Assembly (NCBI GenBank): GCA_028752905.1
Contig: JAQNBH010000014.1
Location: 26,365,853-26,429,852, forward strand
Direction of reading: 5' to 3'
Length of the DNA stretch: 64,000 bases
Source: Cladorhizidae sp. MBARI D1340-BT2
Taxonomy: Eukaryota; Porifera; Demospongiae; Poecilosclerida; Cladorhizidae
The notes under the pieces: model-generated
Seen by the model: the letters and a program-made list of their open reading frames with translations, nothing else
Told to the model about the DNA's origin: nothing
The model's database searches: none
Shown: one piece after another, positions 13,926 through 25,705 of the stretch
Layout of the letters: every line of letters begins with the position of its first letter
How positions within the stretch are numbered: the stretch's first letter is position 1
Position numbers and translations under genes: made by a program

Positions 13926-16900
13926 GAAGACGCCGTTTGAGAGCAGAAGAGAACTGGCTGGGCCATCAGTGACAGATGATGGGGACACTACTTGAGAGCA
14001 GGAGAGAACTAGCTGGGCCATCTGTGACAGTTGATGGAGACACTACTTGAGAGCAGGAGAGAACTAGCCGTGCCATCAGTGACAGATGATGGAGACATTA
14101 CTTGAGAGCAGGAGAGAACTAGCCGGGCCATCAGTGACAGATGATGGAGGCACTACTTGAGAGCAGGAGAGAACTGGCTGGGCCATCAGTGACAGATGAT
14201 GGAGACATTACTTGAGAGCAGGAGAGAACTAGCTGGGCCATCAGTGACAGATGATGGAGACACTACTTGAGAGCAGGAGAGAACTAGCTGGGCCATCAGT
14301 GACAGATGATGGAGGCACTACTTGAGAGCAGGAGGGCCATCAGTGACAGATGATGGAGACACTACTTGAGAGCAGGAGAGAACTGGCTGGGCCATCAGTG
14401 ACAGATGATGGAGGCACTACTTGAGAGCAGGAGGGCCATCAGTGACAGATGATGGAGGCAATACTTGAGAGCAGGAGAGAACTGGCTGGGCCATCAGTGA
14501 CAGATGATGGAGGCATTACTTGAGAGCAGGAGAGAACAAGCTGGGCCATCAATGACAGATGATGGGGACACTACTTGAGAGCAGGAGAGAACTAGCTGGG
14601 CCATCAGTGACAGATGATGGGGACACTACTTGAGAGCAGGAGAGAACTGGCTGGGCCATCAGTGACAGATGATGGAGACATTACTTGAGAGCAGGAGAGA
14701 ACTAGCTGGGCCATCAGTGACAGATGATGGAGACACTACTTGAGAGCAGGAGAGAACTAGCTGGGCCATCAGTGACAGATGATGGAGGCATTACTTGAGA
14801 GCAGGAGAGAACAAGCTGGGCCATCAATGACAGATGATGGGGACACTACTTGAGAGCAGGAGAGAACTAGCTGGGCCATCAGTGACAGATGATGGGGACA
14901 CTACTTGAGAGCAGGAGAGAACTAGCTGGGCCATCAGTGACAGATGATGGGGACACTACTTGAGAGCAGGAGAGAACTGGCTGGGCCATCAGTGACAGAT
15001 GATGGAGGCAATACTTGAGAGCAGGAGAGAACTGGCTGGGCCATCAGTGACAGATGATGGAGGCATTACTTGAGAGCAGGAGAGAACAAGCTGGGCCATC
15101 AATGACAGATGATGGGGACACTACTTGAGAGCAGGAGAGAACTAGCTGGGCCATCAGTGACAGATGATGGGGACACTACTTGAGAGCAGGAGAGAACTAG
15201 CTGGGCCATCAGTGACAGATGATGGGGAAACTACTTGAGAGCAGGAGAGAACTGGCTGGGCCATCAGTGACAGATGATGGAGACATTACTTGAGAGCAGG
15301 AGAGAACTAGCCGGGCGGCCATCAGTGACAGATGATGGAGGCACTACTTGAGAGCAGGAGAGAACTAGCCAGGCCATCAGTGACATATGATGGAGACATT
15401 ACTTGAGAGCAGGAGAGGACTAGCTGTGCCATCAGTGACAGATGATGGGGACATTACTTGAGAGCAGGAGAGGACTAGCTGTGCCATCAGTGACAGATGA
15501 TGGGGACACTACTTGAGAGCAGGAGAGAACTAGCTGGGCCATCAGTGACAGATGATGGAGACATTACTTGAGAGCAGGAGAGAACTAGCTGGGCCATCAG
15601 TGACAGATGATGGAGGCATTACTTGAGAGCAGGAGAGGACTAGCTGGGCCATCAGTGACAGATGATGGAGACACTATTTGAGAGCAGGAGAGAACTAGCT
15701 GGGCCATCAGTGACAGATGATGGAGACACTACTTGAGAGCAGGAGAGAACTAGCTGGGCCATCAGTGACAGATGATGGAGGCACTACTTGAGAGCAGGAG
15801 AGAACTAGCTGGGCCATCAGTGACAGATGATGGAGACACTACTTGAGAGCAGGAGAGAACTAGCCGGGCGGCCATCAGTGACAGATGATGGAGGCACTAC
15901 TTGAGAGCAGGAGAGAACTAGCTGGGCCATCAGTGACAGATGATGGAGACACTACTTGAGAGCAGGAGAGAACTAGCTGGGCCATCAGTGACAGATGATG
16001 GAGACACTACTTGAGAGCAGGAGAGAACTAGCTGGGCCATCAGTGACAGATGAGAGGCACTACTTGAGAGCAGGAGAGAACTAGCTGTGCCATCAGTGAC
16101 AGATGATGGGGACATTATACTTGAGAGCAGGAGAGAACTAGCCGGGCCATCAGTGACAGATGATGGAGGCACTACTTGAGAGCAGGAGAGAACTGGCTGG
16201 GCCATCAGTGACAGATGATGGGGACACTACTTGAGAGCAGGAGAGAACTAGCTGGGCCATCAGTGACAGATGATGGAGGCACTACTTGAGAGCAGGAGAG
16301 AACTAGCTGGGCCATCAGTGACAGATGATGGAGACACTACTTGAGAGCAGGAGAGAACTAGCTGGGCCATCAGTGACAGATGATGGAGGCACTACTTGAG
16401 AGCAGGAGAGAACTGGCTGGGCCATCAGTGACAGATGATGGAGACATTACTTGAGAGCAGGAGAGAACTAGCCGGGCGGCCATCAGTGACAGATGATGGA
16501 GGCACTACTTGAGAGCAGGAGAGAACTAGCCAGGCCATCAGTGACATATGATGGAGACATTACTTGAGAGCAGGAGAGGACTAGCTGTGCCATCAGTGAC
16601 AGATGATGGGGACATTACTTGAGAGCAGGAGAGGACTAGCTGTGCCATCAGTGACAGATGATGGGGACACTACTTGAGAGCAGGAGAGAACTAGCTGGGC
16701 CATCAGTGACAGATGATGGAGACATTACTTGAGAGCAGGAGAGAACTAGCTGGGCCATCAGTGACAGATGATGGAGGCATTACTTGAGAGCAGGAGAGGA
16801 CTAGCTGGGCCATCAGTGACATATGATGGAGACACTATTTGAGAGCAGGAGAGAACTAGCTGGGCCATCAGTGACAGATGATGGAGACACTACTTGAGAG

Positions 16901-18162
16901 CAGGAGAGAACTAGCTGGGCCATCAGTGACAGATGATGGAGGCACTACTTGAGAGCAGGAGAGAACTAGCTGGGCCATCAGTGACAGATGATGGAGACAC
17001 TACTTGAGAGCAGGAGAGAACTAGCCGGGCGGCCATCAGTGACAGATGATGGAGGCACTACTTGAGAGCAGGAGAGAACTAGCTGGGCCATCAGTGACAG
17101 ATGATGGAGACACTACTTGAGAGCAGGAGAGAACTAGCTGGGCCATCAGTGACAGATGATGGAGACACTACTTGAGAGCAGGAGAGAACTAGCTGGGCCA
17201 TCAGTGACAGATGAGAGGCACTACTTGAGAGCAGGAGAGAACTAGCTGTGCCATCAGTGACAGATGATGGGGACATTATACTTGAGAGCAGGAGAGAACT
17301 AGCCGGGCCATCAGTGACAGATGATGGAGGCACTACTTGAGAGCAGGAGAGAACTGGCTGGGCCATCAGTGACAGATGATGGGGACACTACTTGAGAGCA
17401 GGAGAGAACTAGCTGGGCCATCAGTGACAGATGATGGAGGCACTACTTGAGAGCAGGAGAGAACTAGCTGGGCCATCAGTGACAGATGATGGAGACACTA
17501 CTTGAGAGCAGGAGAGAACTAGCTGGGCCATCAGTGACAGATGATGGAGCCACTACTTGAGAGCAGGAGAGAACTAACTGGGCCATCAGTGACAGATGAT
17601 GGAGACACTAGTTGAGAGCAGGAGAGAACTAGCCGGGCCATCAGTGACAGATGATGGAGACACTACTTGAGAGCAGGAGAGAACTAGCTGGGCCATCAGT
17701 GACAGATGATGGAGACACTAGTTGAGAGCAGGAGAGAACTAGCCAGGCCATCAGTGACAGATGATGGGGACACTGTTTGAGAGCAGGAGAGAACTAACTG
17801 GGCCATCAGTGACAGATGATGGAGACACTAGTTGAGAGCAGGAGAGAACTAGCCGGGCCATCAGTGACAGATGATGGAGACACTACTTGAGAGCAGGAGA
17901 GAACTAACTGGGCCATCAGTGACAGATGATGGAGACACTAGTTGAGAGCAGGAGAGAACTAGCCGGGCCATCAGTGACAGATGATGGAGACACTACTTGA
18001 GAGCAGGAGAGAACTAGCTGGGCCATCAGTGACAGATGATGGAGACACTAGTTGAGAGCAGGAGAGAACTAGCCAGGCCATCAGTGACAGATGATGGGGA
18101 CACTGTTTGAGAGCAGGAGAGAACTAACTGGGCCATCAGTGAGGTGACAGATGATGGATCAC
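13926..18162. repeat. 55-bp minisatellite array (about 77 units)
   Basis: The unit is 55 bp (for example GGCCATCAG at 13961 and again at 14016) and contains GGCCATCAGTGACAGATGAT and CTTGAGAGCAGGAGAGAACT. Variants include units with a 14-bp deletion (GAGCAGGAGGGCCATC, near 14330 and 14430) and a GCGGCC insertion. As 55 is not divisible by three, the frame rotates every unit and no long product is possible. Confidence 0.96.
15246..17570. repeat. 1161-bp higher-order duplication in the 55-bp array
   Basis: Positions about 15246-16405 recur at 16407-17566 with an offset of 1161 bp (roughly 21 units). The shared order of private variants is CGGGCGGCC, a unit reading CATATGATGG, ATGAGAGGCACTAC and a GGGGACATTATACTTG unit. 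The translated stretch 15930-16205 is identical to 17091-17366. Confidence 0.85.
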
Positions 18163-18489
18163 GCATGCATGCAAGGAAGAAGCAGTCATAGAGGAGGGGC
18201 TGAGTGGCCGGGGCAGCCATTGAGTGTCATGGATTATCTGCAGTCAGAGTAGACGGAACTCCATGAAGATACATTATTAACTCGCACCAACAGAAGCAGC
18301 TAGTGGCATTCTCTCAGCACCAATCACAGTGAACTACAGAAGCCACACCCACTAGAGCTGGCTCACTGACAACATTTATTAGTGATAATGATATTCAGAT
18401 TGCCAGCGTAGCTATAATGATATTCATACTGGTAGTATCACATGCACATTGTATTAGTGTGTCGATAATATTCATACCAGTAGTGCCCG
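18163..18489. other. Short spacer, no gene recognised
   Basis: Unique sequence between two arrays. It includes ATGATATTCATACTGGTAGT-like words repeated two or three times (18388-18485). No splice-supported coding segment was seen. Confidence 0.6.
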
Positions 18490-19922
18490 ACAACCAGAAA
18501 CCATGAGGCTAGAAGCAGGCCTGACAACCAGAGACCATGTGGCTAGAAGCAGGCCTGACAACCAGACAATGTGGCTAGAAGCAGGCCTGACAACCAGAGA
18601 CAATGAGGCTAGAAGCAGGCCTGACAACCAGAGACAATGAGGCTAGAAGCAGGCTTGACAACCAGAAACCATGTGGCTAGAAGCAGGCCTGACAACCAGA
18701 AACCATGTGACTAGAAGCAGGCCTGACACCCAGAAACCATGTGACTAGAAGCAGGCCTGACAACCAGAGACCATGTGGCTAGAAGCAGGCCTGACAACCA
18801 GAGACCATGTGGCTAGAAGCAGGCCTGACAACCAGAGACAATGAGGCTAGAAGCAGGCCTGACAACCAGAGACCATGTGGCTAGAAGCAGGCCTGACAAC
18901 CAGAGACAATGAGGCTAGAAGCAGGCCTGACAACCAGAAACCATGTGGCTAGAAGCAGGCCTGACAACCAGAAACCATGTGACTAGAAGCAGGCCTGACA
19001 ACCAGAGACCATGTGGCTAGAAGCAGGCCTGACAACCAGAGACCATGTGGCTAGAAGCAGGCCTGACAACCAGAGACAATAAGGCTAGAAGCAGGCCTGA
19101 CAACCAGAGACCATGTGGCTAGAAGCAGGCCTGACACACCAGAAACCATGTGACTAGAAGCAGGCCAGAGACCATGTGGCTAGAAGCAGGCCTGATAACC
19201 AGAGACAATGAGGCTAGAAGCAGGCCTGACAACCAGAGACCATGTGGCTAGAAGCAGGCCTGACAACCAGAGACAATGAGGCTAGAAGCAGGCCTGACAA
19301 CCAGAGACCATGTGGCTAGAAGCAGGCCTGACAACCAGAGACCATGTGGCTAGAAGCAGGCCTGACAACCAGACAATGTGGCTAGAAGCAGGCCTGACAA
19401 CCAGAGACCATGTGGTTAGAAGCAGGCCAGACAACCAGACAATGTGGCTAGAAGCAGGCCTGACAACCAGAGACCATGTGGTTAGAAGCAGGCCTGACAA
19501 CCAGACAATGTGGCTAGAAGCAGGCCTGACAACCAGAGACCATGTGGCTAGAAGCAGGCCTGACAACCAGACAATGAGGCTAGAAGCAGGCCTGACAACC
19601 AGAGACCATGTGGCTAGAAGCAGGCCTGACAACCAGACAATGAGGCTAGAAGCAGGCCTGACAACCAGAGACCATGTGGCTAGAAGCAACCAGAGACAAT
19701 GAGGCTAGAAGCAGGCCTGACAACCAGAGACCATGTGGCTAGAAGCAACCAGAGACAATGAGGCTAGAAGCAGGCCTGACAACCAGAGACCATGTGGCTA
19801 GAAGCAGGCCTGACAACCAGACAATGTGGCTAGAAGCAGGCCTGACAACCAGAGACCATGTGGTTAGAAGCAGGCCTGACAACCAGACAATGTGGCTAGA
19901 AGCAGGCCTGACAACCAGGGAT
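18490..19922. repeat. 34-bp minisatellite array (about 42 units)
   Basis: The unit is about 34 bp and contains GGCTAGAAGCAGGCCTGACA followed by ACCAGAGACCATGT. A 32-bp form reads CCAGACAATG. Where 34- and 32-bp units alternate (19300-19700) the 66-bp dimer is divisible by three, which creates open frames on both strands; elsewhere the frame collapses. It is therefore treated as non-coding. Confidence 0.95.
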
Positions 19923-20240
19923 CATAGACACACGAACATCAAACTATCAACAGATGGAATTCCTTCACCTTGGTTCCTTCACACTTGCACGGCTTCTCTT
20001 GTGGGTTATGCCAAAAAGTGTTGACAACTAGTCGGGTCAAAGGATATCTCAACATCCAAAAAGCTGGACATGGCATGAAGCAGTGAATGAGCTTGCAGAC
20101 AGCAGTATTATCCTGGCAGACTGATAATAACTTTGAACATCCATGGGGTTGTCCACTGCATCACTGGAGCCCCGCGATGAGGGGAGGGTGGCCATGACGG
20201 CCCATTTGCAGATTTGGACGGGAGCTAAAATGGACTACTT
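19923..20240. other. Spacer, nothing recognised
   Basis: About 320 bp of unique sequence between the 34-bp and 17-bp arrays. No homology to a gene family and no convincing splice sites were seen. Confidence 0.55.
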
Positions 20241-20912
20241 CTAAGATTTAGAGAACCTGAGGATTTGGAGAACCTGAGGATTTAGAGAACCCGAGGATTT
20301 AGAGAACCTGAGGATTTGGAGAACCCGAGGATTTAGAGAACCTGAGGATTTAGAGAACCCGAGGATTTAGAGAACCCGAGGATTTGGAGAACCCGAGGAT
20401 TTAGAGGACCTGAGGATTTTGGGAACCCGAGGATTTGGAGAACCCGAGGATTTGGAGAACCCGAGGATTTGGAGAACCCGAGGATTTGGAGAACCCGAGG
20501 ATTTGGAGAACCCGAGGATTTGGAGAACCCGAGGATTTGGAGAACCCGAGGATTTGGAGAACCCGAGGATTTGGAGAACCCGAGGATTTGGAGAACCCGA
20601 GGATTTGGAGAACACGAGGATTTGGAGAACCCGAGGATTTGGAGAACCCGAGGATTTAGAGAACCTGAGGATTTGGAGAACTTGAGGATTTGGAGAACCC
20701 GAGGATTTAAAGAACCTGAGGATTTAAAGAACCTGAGGATTTAGAGAACCTGAGGATTTGGAGAACCCGAGGATTTAAAGAACCTGAGGATTTAAAGAAC
20801 CTGAGGATTTAGAGAACCTGAGGATTTAGAGAACCTGAGGATTTAGAGAACCTGAGGATTTAAAGAACCCGAGGATTTAGAGAACCCGAGGATTTAGAGA
20901 ACCTGAGGATCT
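20241..20912. repeat. 17-bp minisatellite array (about 39 units)
   Basis: The unit is GAGGATTTGGAGAACCC, with variants GAGGATTTAGAGAACCT and GAGGATTTAAAGAACCT. The centre (20420-20640) is almost homogeneous and the flanks are more diverged, as expected if turnover is highest in the middle. Three units make 51 bp, which gives spurious repeating open frames on both strands. Confidence 0.96.
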
Positions 20913-21224
20913 AGGAACAGCAGTAGCTTAAGCAGACTCACGTGCTGGACATATTTATCACACACGGTCTGTAGACTTCGTCAAAACTTGAAAAACTGAA
21001 ATCAGGTGACCTCTGCCTGACCTTGACAATTGTACCACTCGATGTTGGTCATTCCTGTAGGCCTTCTGTAGAGGTGCAGAAAATTTATTACTTGCAGCTG
21101 CTGCTTGACCTCCATAGACTTCCATCTCTTCACCAAAAGAAAGAGACTCCACTCTCGCCAGCATCCTGTCTCAAAAGCAACAGGCTAACTACAACTTTGT
21201 GCTTGTACTAATTGCTTGTCTGCT
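20913..21224. other. Spacer, no gene recognised
   Basis: Unique sequence. Open frames of 62-68 codons exist on both strands (20958-21211) but none resembles a family I know and none is supported by splice sites. Confidence 0.5.
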
Positions 21225-21480
21225 CCTCCTGTGATATGCTGGCCACTTCCTGTAGTATACTAGACACCTCCTGTAGTATACTAGACACATCCTGTAGTAT
21301 ACTAGACACCACCTGTAGGTAGTATACTAGATACTTCCTGTAGTATACTAGACACTTCCTGTGGTATACTAGATACTTCCTGTGGTATACTAGACACCTC
21401 CTGTAGGTAGTATACTAAACACTTCCTGTGGTATACTAGACACCTCCCATAGGTAGTATACTAGACACTTCCTAAAGTAC
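21225..21480. repeat. About 21-bp minisatellite (left block)
   Basis: Repeated GTAGTATACTAGACACCTCC and ACTTCCTGTGGTATACTAGA forms, around 11 units. Related but more diverged units resume at 22212-22382, on the other side of the inserted element at 21487-22211. Confidence 0.85.
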
Positions 21481-21486
21481 ACAGTA

Positions 21487-22211
21487 GCTCGCGTCTCTCG
21501 AGTGAGACTTACTCAAGCGTAGAAGTCCATTGACAGTGCTCCTAGCAGGGCTCAAACAAGCACAGGAAGGCTGACATTGATTTTTTTTAATGGAAGTTGA
21601 ACTTTTCTTGGATGTTAGAGCTAGAGGATGGGTAAGGTGTGGCATGTTCGCTCTGCTGATAATATAATCATAAGCCTAGGAAGGTCGCCATCGGCCGAGC
21701 GACATGCATCAACTTGCCTCGCACGACTCTAACAAGGCGGAGCTTAGTGAAGCATGTGAAGAGTAAGTGTAATGGTAGCTGACTTGGATTTGGGGCGATG
21801 GTGCAGTGTCTAGGAGATGTCATTAGCACTCAACTTTACACCTAAAGAGTCTTCTCTTGGTGTTTATGAAAACATTTCTTCCAGAATCGTCATGTAAACA
21901 GTACACAATAGTTACTTCACCCACTCAAGATAATTATATTTACTATTATAATAATTATGAGCATTCATGCTTCAGGATAATTTATAGAATATGTATGTCA
22001 ATCGTATTATGTATATACTGCTTGTTGCATGATACTGTACTGATTCTCGTAGCTCTTTGACATGTAACAATATTATGTCTAGTCCAGTGCACCTCCTGCA
22101 ACCTGTAAACACAGTCATGAATACAAGACCAAAAAACACAGACCATCATGTTTATTAGTCCTCTACTCGACTGATGACATGCCAACATCCCTTACAATCG
22201 GCAGAACACTG
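21487..22211 (+). mobile_element. CAGTGTTCTCC-terminal element, copy 1 (left end lost)
   Basis: About 725 bp closely similar to 29689-30594 and, reversed, to 44390-45314. Copy 1 begins inside the element at a CTCTCGAGTGAGACTTACT block and ends with GCAGAACACTG, the diverged right terminus. The left CAGTGTTCTCC end and roughly 200 bp next to it are missing. No transposase frame is present, so the family is non-autonomous. Both sides are the same 21-bp minisatellite, so the element inserted into it or was captured by it. Confidence 0.8.
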
Positions 22212-22382
22212 CATAGGACACCACCTGTAGACAACTGTAGTATACACACACCTGTAGTACACTAGACAACTCCTGTGTAGTGTACAAGATATTTGTAGTA
22301 TATTAGACACCACCTGTAGTATACAACACACAGGTAGAATACTAGATACCTCCAGTAGTATACAACACACCTGTAGTATACT
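22212..22382. repeat. CACCTGTAGTATAC minisatellite (right block)
   Basis: Six or so diverged units of CACCTGTAGTATAC(A/T) related to 21225-21480. It ends where the hAT derivative begins with CAGTG at 22383. Confidence 0.75.
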
Positions 22383-22888
22383 CAGTGTTTGCATTTTACC
22401 GGGTAAAACATATTTAACCCAACCCAGTGGGTAACACCTGTGTTTTAGGTATTTCCCCCAGGTTTTACCCCTATTTTACCCGGGTTTTACCCAGGTATTA
22501 CCCAGTGATATAAAACACTTATTTGTAGCCCTGTCACAGTCCTGTCCCAGAGCCACAAGTGTCTGGGTGGTGGTGGACACCAGGGCTATTTAAAATGCAA
22601 GCAAATACCACAGGTCATCATTCACTGCTTACAGTTTAGTAAGTGTACTGCAATTACAAAAATGAGAAAGCCCAGAAACTCGTTTTCTGCCACAGGCTCC
22701 TGCGAGGACCTCAGGAGATTGACTATTAAATCTGTTTAACTTGCATATCAATTGGACTTTGATCCCATGAATCTTGTTTAAATATTTAAAAAATCTATTG
22801 TGTCTATTATTTTATCCTGGGTTGTATCGATGTTCGAGTAAAACCTGGGTAAAACCCGGGTAAAAGTTATTTAACCCAACCCGGGTTA
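22383..22888 (+). mobile_element. Internally deleted derivative of the BED-type hAT element
   Basis: The left end starts CAGTGTTTGCATTTTACC; the interior is rich in GGGTAAAA and TTTACCCGGG words. From 22581 (CAGGGCTATTTAAAATGCAA) it matches the 5' leader of the hAT at 56976. After CTGCAATTACAA it jumps to GAGAAAGCCCAGAAACTCG, the extreme 3' end of that transposase, and on to its 3' region, with a second deletion near 22790. The right end reads AACCCAACCCGGGTT. The transposase body has been removed, leaving a MITE-like element. Confidence 0.82.
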
Positions 22889-23170
22889 AGCTCAGGTAGC
22901 TTGAGGACAGACTGGACTGCTTTGAGAGATTCTGCTTTCTTGGGTGAGTAGAAGAAGAGCTTCCATATATTTCCAATAGTTCCAAACATCTTCTTGATCT
23001 CTGAAACACAGTTAGCAGCTTGCATGCTTGCTAGTTGAAGCCTGTTGCAGGCACAGTGGATGTAAAAGGAATGTGCAGCTAGAGTTCGCATCCTTTTTTG
23101 AACTCCATTGCGTTCTCCGGCAAAGGTGGCTGCTCCATCATACCCTTGGCCTATTAGTGGCCTATTCTGG
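22886..23170 (-). pseudogene. hAT transposase fragment (zinc finger MYM/ZNF862-like type)
   Basis: The minus-strand frame contains GQGYDGAATFAGERNGVQKR followed by FYIHCACNRLQLAS, the typical central block of hAT transposases of the ZNF862/DUF4371 kind (GQGYDGA..M.G..NGVQ, then H..AH.LNL). Only about 95 residues survive. The downstream side is cut by the hAT derivative ending at about 22888, so one transposon relic has been interrupted by another. No catalytic set can be assembled. Confidence 0.8.
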
Positions 23171-23230
23171 GGGGGCATACCCCCAGACCCCCCTACTTGG
23201 GGCTTGCTTACGCACGCCCATCACGTAAAT
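23163..23230. other. Transposon-end motif with G and C runs
   Basis: GGGGGGGCATACCCCCAGAC followed by CCCCCTACTTGG. The reverse complement of the same word combination occurs at 56504-56545, so this is a dispersed element end. It sits directly upstream of the hAT fragment at 22886-23170. Confidence 0.5.
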
Positions 23231-23261
23231 GCCAAATGTTTTGAGTTTCCCCCCCCCCAAA

Positions 23262-24186
23262 CTGTAAGGATACCCACAGTTCATCCATGGATGGCAGAGT
23301 ACTAGGGATGCCATGGATCATCTGCAGATGTCCACATGTACCCCACATGCTTTGTCAGATTATCTGTGGATTGGATATCCACAGTTCATCTGGGAATATT
23401 CTGACAGAGGGTGCATGGGGTATATGTGGACATTCGCAGATGATCCATGGATATCAATAGTAACCCCGCCATCCATGGATGAACTGTTGGCATCTCTAGT
23501 AACTCTGCAATCCATGGATGAACTGTGGGTATCCCTAGTAACTCAGCCATCCATGGATGAACTGTGGGTATCTCTAGTAACTCTGCAATCCATGGATGAA
23601 CACTGTGGGTATCCCTAGTAACTCAGCCATCCATGGATGAACTGTGGGTATCTCTAGTAACTCTGCAATCCATGGATGAACTGTGGGTATCTCTAGTAAC
23701 TCTGCAATCCATGGATGAACACTGTGGGTATCCCTAGTAACTCAGCCATCCATGGATGAACTGTGGGTATCTCTAGTAACTCTGCAATCCATGGATGAAC
23801 TGTGGGTATCCCTAGTAACTCAGCCATCCATGGATGAACTGTGGGTATCTCTAGTAACTCTTCCATCCATGGATGAACTGTGGGTATCCCTAGTAACTCT
23901 GCCATCCGTAGATGAACTGTGGGTATCCCTAGTAACTCTGCAATCCATGGATGAACTGTGGGTATCCCTAGTAACTCTGCCATCCGTAGATGAACTGTGG
24001 GTATCCCTAGTAATTCTGCCATCTATGGATGAACTGTGGATATCCCTAGTAACTCTGCCATCCATGGATGAACTGTGGGCATCCCTACTAACTCTGCCAT
24101 CCGTGGATGAATTGAGGGTATCCCTAGTAACTCTGCCATCCGTGGATGAACTGTGGGTATCCCTAGTAACTCTGCCATCCGTGGTG
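23262..24186. repeat. 39-bp minisatellite array (about 23 units)
   Basis: The unit is 39 bp and contains CCATGGATGAACTGTGGGTA and CTAGTAACTCTGCAATC. It equals 13 codons (MDELWVSLVTLQS in one frame), so open frames up to 196 codons occur on both strands. A 41-bp variant (GAACACTGTGGG) breaks the frame several times. Non-coding is the simpler reading. Confidence 0.94.
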
Positions 24187-24631
24187 ACATGGTTATCAAT
24201 GACGACAACAACGCCCCCTCGCCATGCCACAGGTGTTTGTACCCAGAGCACGGAAACTTGCTGGAACAGAGTGCATTTCATCCATCTGAAGGGCTGGTTA
24301 AAACTCTCCAACCCCGGACCTCTGGATTGTAAGACCAAGTGATGGTCAGTTCAACTTGTTTGCTACTGTGCAATATTCAGGATAGTATCTGTGTTTGCAA
24401 CTAGCTGTTGCACATACACACACACGCAGGCCAGCCACTAGACCCGGAGGACAAGCAAGCAAACAGAAGCAGAACTTGGCTACCTGTTATCATGGTGTGC
24501 CATTGAACCCTATGCACATGTGTGTCCAGATAGACCCTGACATTTATTCTAATCCAAATTCCATTAAACCTAAGCTGGGGTGCCTATAGATTAGTCAACT
24601 AGAAAATGGCTGCTTAATTCTGAGCATTCGC

Positions 24632-25560
24632 TTAACCCTCTCACTGTCAATGGCGCCATACGGCGCCACGGCTTTGAAAAATAAAATAAAATATAAGCAT
24701 TTGTCAATAGGCAATAATTTTTATATCAAAAGATAGCTGAATTCAAACTCTATTTACACAAAAAAAATTACGGCGGTTGGACGTTGGACAGAGGAAAGTT
24801 AATGAAATTATATTTAAAACACGAACGATTTTCAGTGGGACGATATCAACGATGGAGAAGAGACTGTCAATAGCTGAAATTATTTCCCAAGTGACTAGGG
24901 CAGCTTGGGACATTTCTGGTGATGAATCAAGTGATGAAGAATGTGAAGGCATCCATTCCTACCTCGGAGATAGTCGTGTGCAATGCAAATACTGCAATGT
25001 TCACCTTTGCATTATGGAGGATCGGAATTGTTTCCATGCTTTCCACAACTTGGTTGACTTTTGCCACATATACTGATTTCACCTCAAACTCCACCCAAAA
25101 TTTCTTTCGATTACATTATGTCAAACAATTATATCAAATGTTTACTGAATGTTGTATTGACAAAGTACTTGTTGATAAATAAGGACATTTTTGTGGTTGA
25201 TTTATGAAGACCTTATTATGGGTTGGCATAACTTTTGTATAGTAATGTATATTCCTAGGTTCTTAGAAGCAAAAGAGCGCATATGGATAGAGCTATTTTA
25301 TGAGCAATATATTGAGTCCATAACATGAACTATGGGGAAGTTATGGCACTCCTAATCATGACCATTGTTTGCATAATTATATTCATATTATGTGGTCCAT
25401 TTGTGGTCACACATTTTGACCACAACTTCTAAAACAATCATGCTATCACATGACCAAATGGTAAATGGTTCAGCTAAATATCTGATTTGATATTAATTTT
25501 TTAATGTGGCTGTGTTAAATTTTAAATAATTCTCCACAATGCTGACAGTGAGAGGGTTAA
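24632..25560 (+). mobile_element. Mini-piggyBac element with intact ends
   Basis: TTAA at 24632-24635 is followed by the terminal inverted repeat CCCTCTCACTGTCA. The other end reads TGACAGTGAGAGGG and is followed by TTAA at 25557-25560. The 14-bp repeats are perfect, and the TTAA target duplication with CCCT ends is diagnostic of the piggyBac superfamily. The 921-bp element lacks most of the transposase, including the DDD catalytic core. A GGCGCCATACGGCGCC palindrome lies just inside the left end. Confidence 0.92.
24852..25076 (+). CDS. Residual piggyBac open frame joining both transposase termini
   Basis: A 74-residue frame starts at the ATG of MEKRLSIAEI, inside the mini-piggyBac. Residues 1-35 contain an acidic SGDESSDEE segment like the N-terminus of piggyBac transposases. 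Residues 44-68 hold a cysteine/histidine cluster (CKYCNVHLC, then CFHAFHN) like the second half of the piggyBac C-terminal zinc-binding domain. The catalytic core between them is deleted in frame. The product could bind the element ends without cutting, or may simply be a relic; expression is unknown. Confidence 0.55.
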   Translation: MEKRLSIAEIISQVTRAAWDISGDESSDEECEGIHSYLGDSRVQCKYCNVHLCIMEDRNCFHAFHNLVDFCHIY

Positions 25561-25563
25561 CAG

Positions 25564-25705
25564 AAGTGTGGGCACAGTAACCCTGGCCCAGATAAGTGTT
25601 GGCATAGCAACCTTGATCCAGATAAGTGTTGGCATAGCAATCTTGATCCAGAAAAGTGTTGGCATAGCAACCTTGATCCAGAAAAGTGTTGGCATAGCAA
25701 CCCTG
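25564..25705. repeat. 30-bp minisatellite (about 4.7 units)
   Basis: Units contain GTGTTGGCATAGCAACCTTG and ATCCAGAAAA. The array begins immediately after the right TTAA of the mini-piggyBac. 30 bp is divisible by three, so open frames on both strands are expected. Confidence 0.88.

Noticed and set aside
20419..20685. A frame encoding RTRGFGEPEDLENPRIW repeats
   Set aside because: It is the 51-bp (3 x 17) periodicity of the 17-bp array; equivalent frames exist on the other strand.
21780..21850. tRNA-like A box inside the CAGTGTTCTCC element (GGGCGATGGTGCAGTGTCTA)
   Set aside because: No matching B box or cloverleaf at the expected distance, and all copies have terminal inverted repeats typical of a DNA transposon rather than a SINE.
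23752..24342. A 196-codon frame with MDELWVSLVTLPS repeats
   Set aside because: It follows the 39-bp repeat and ends in unrelated sequence; frame-shifting 41-bp units are present.
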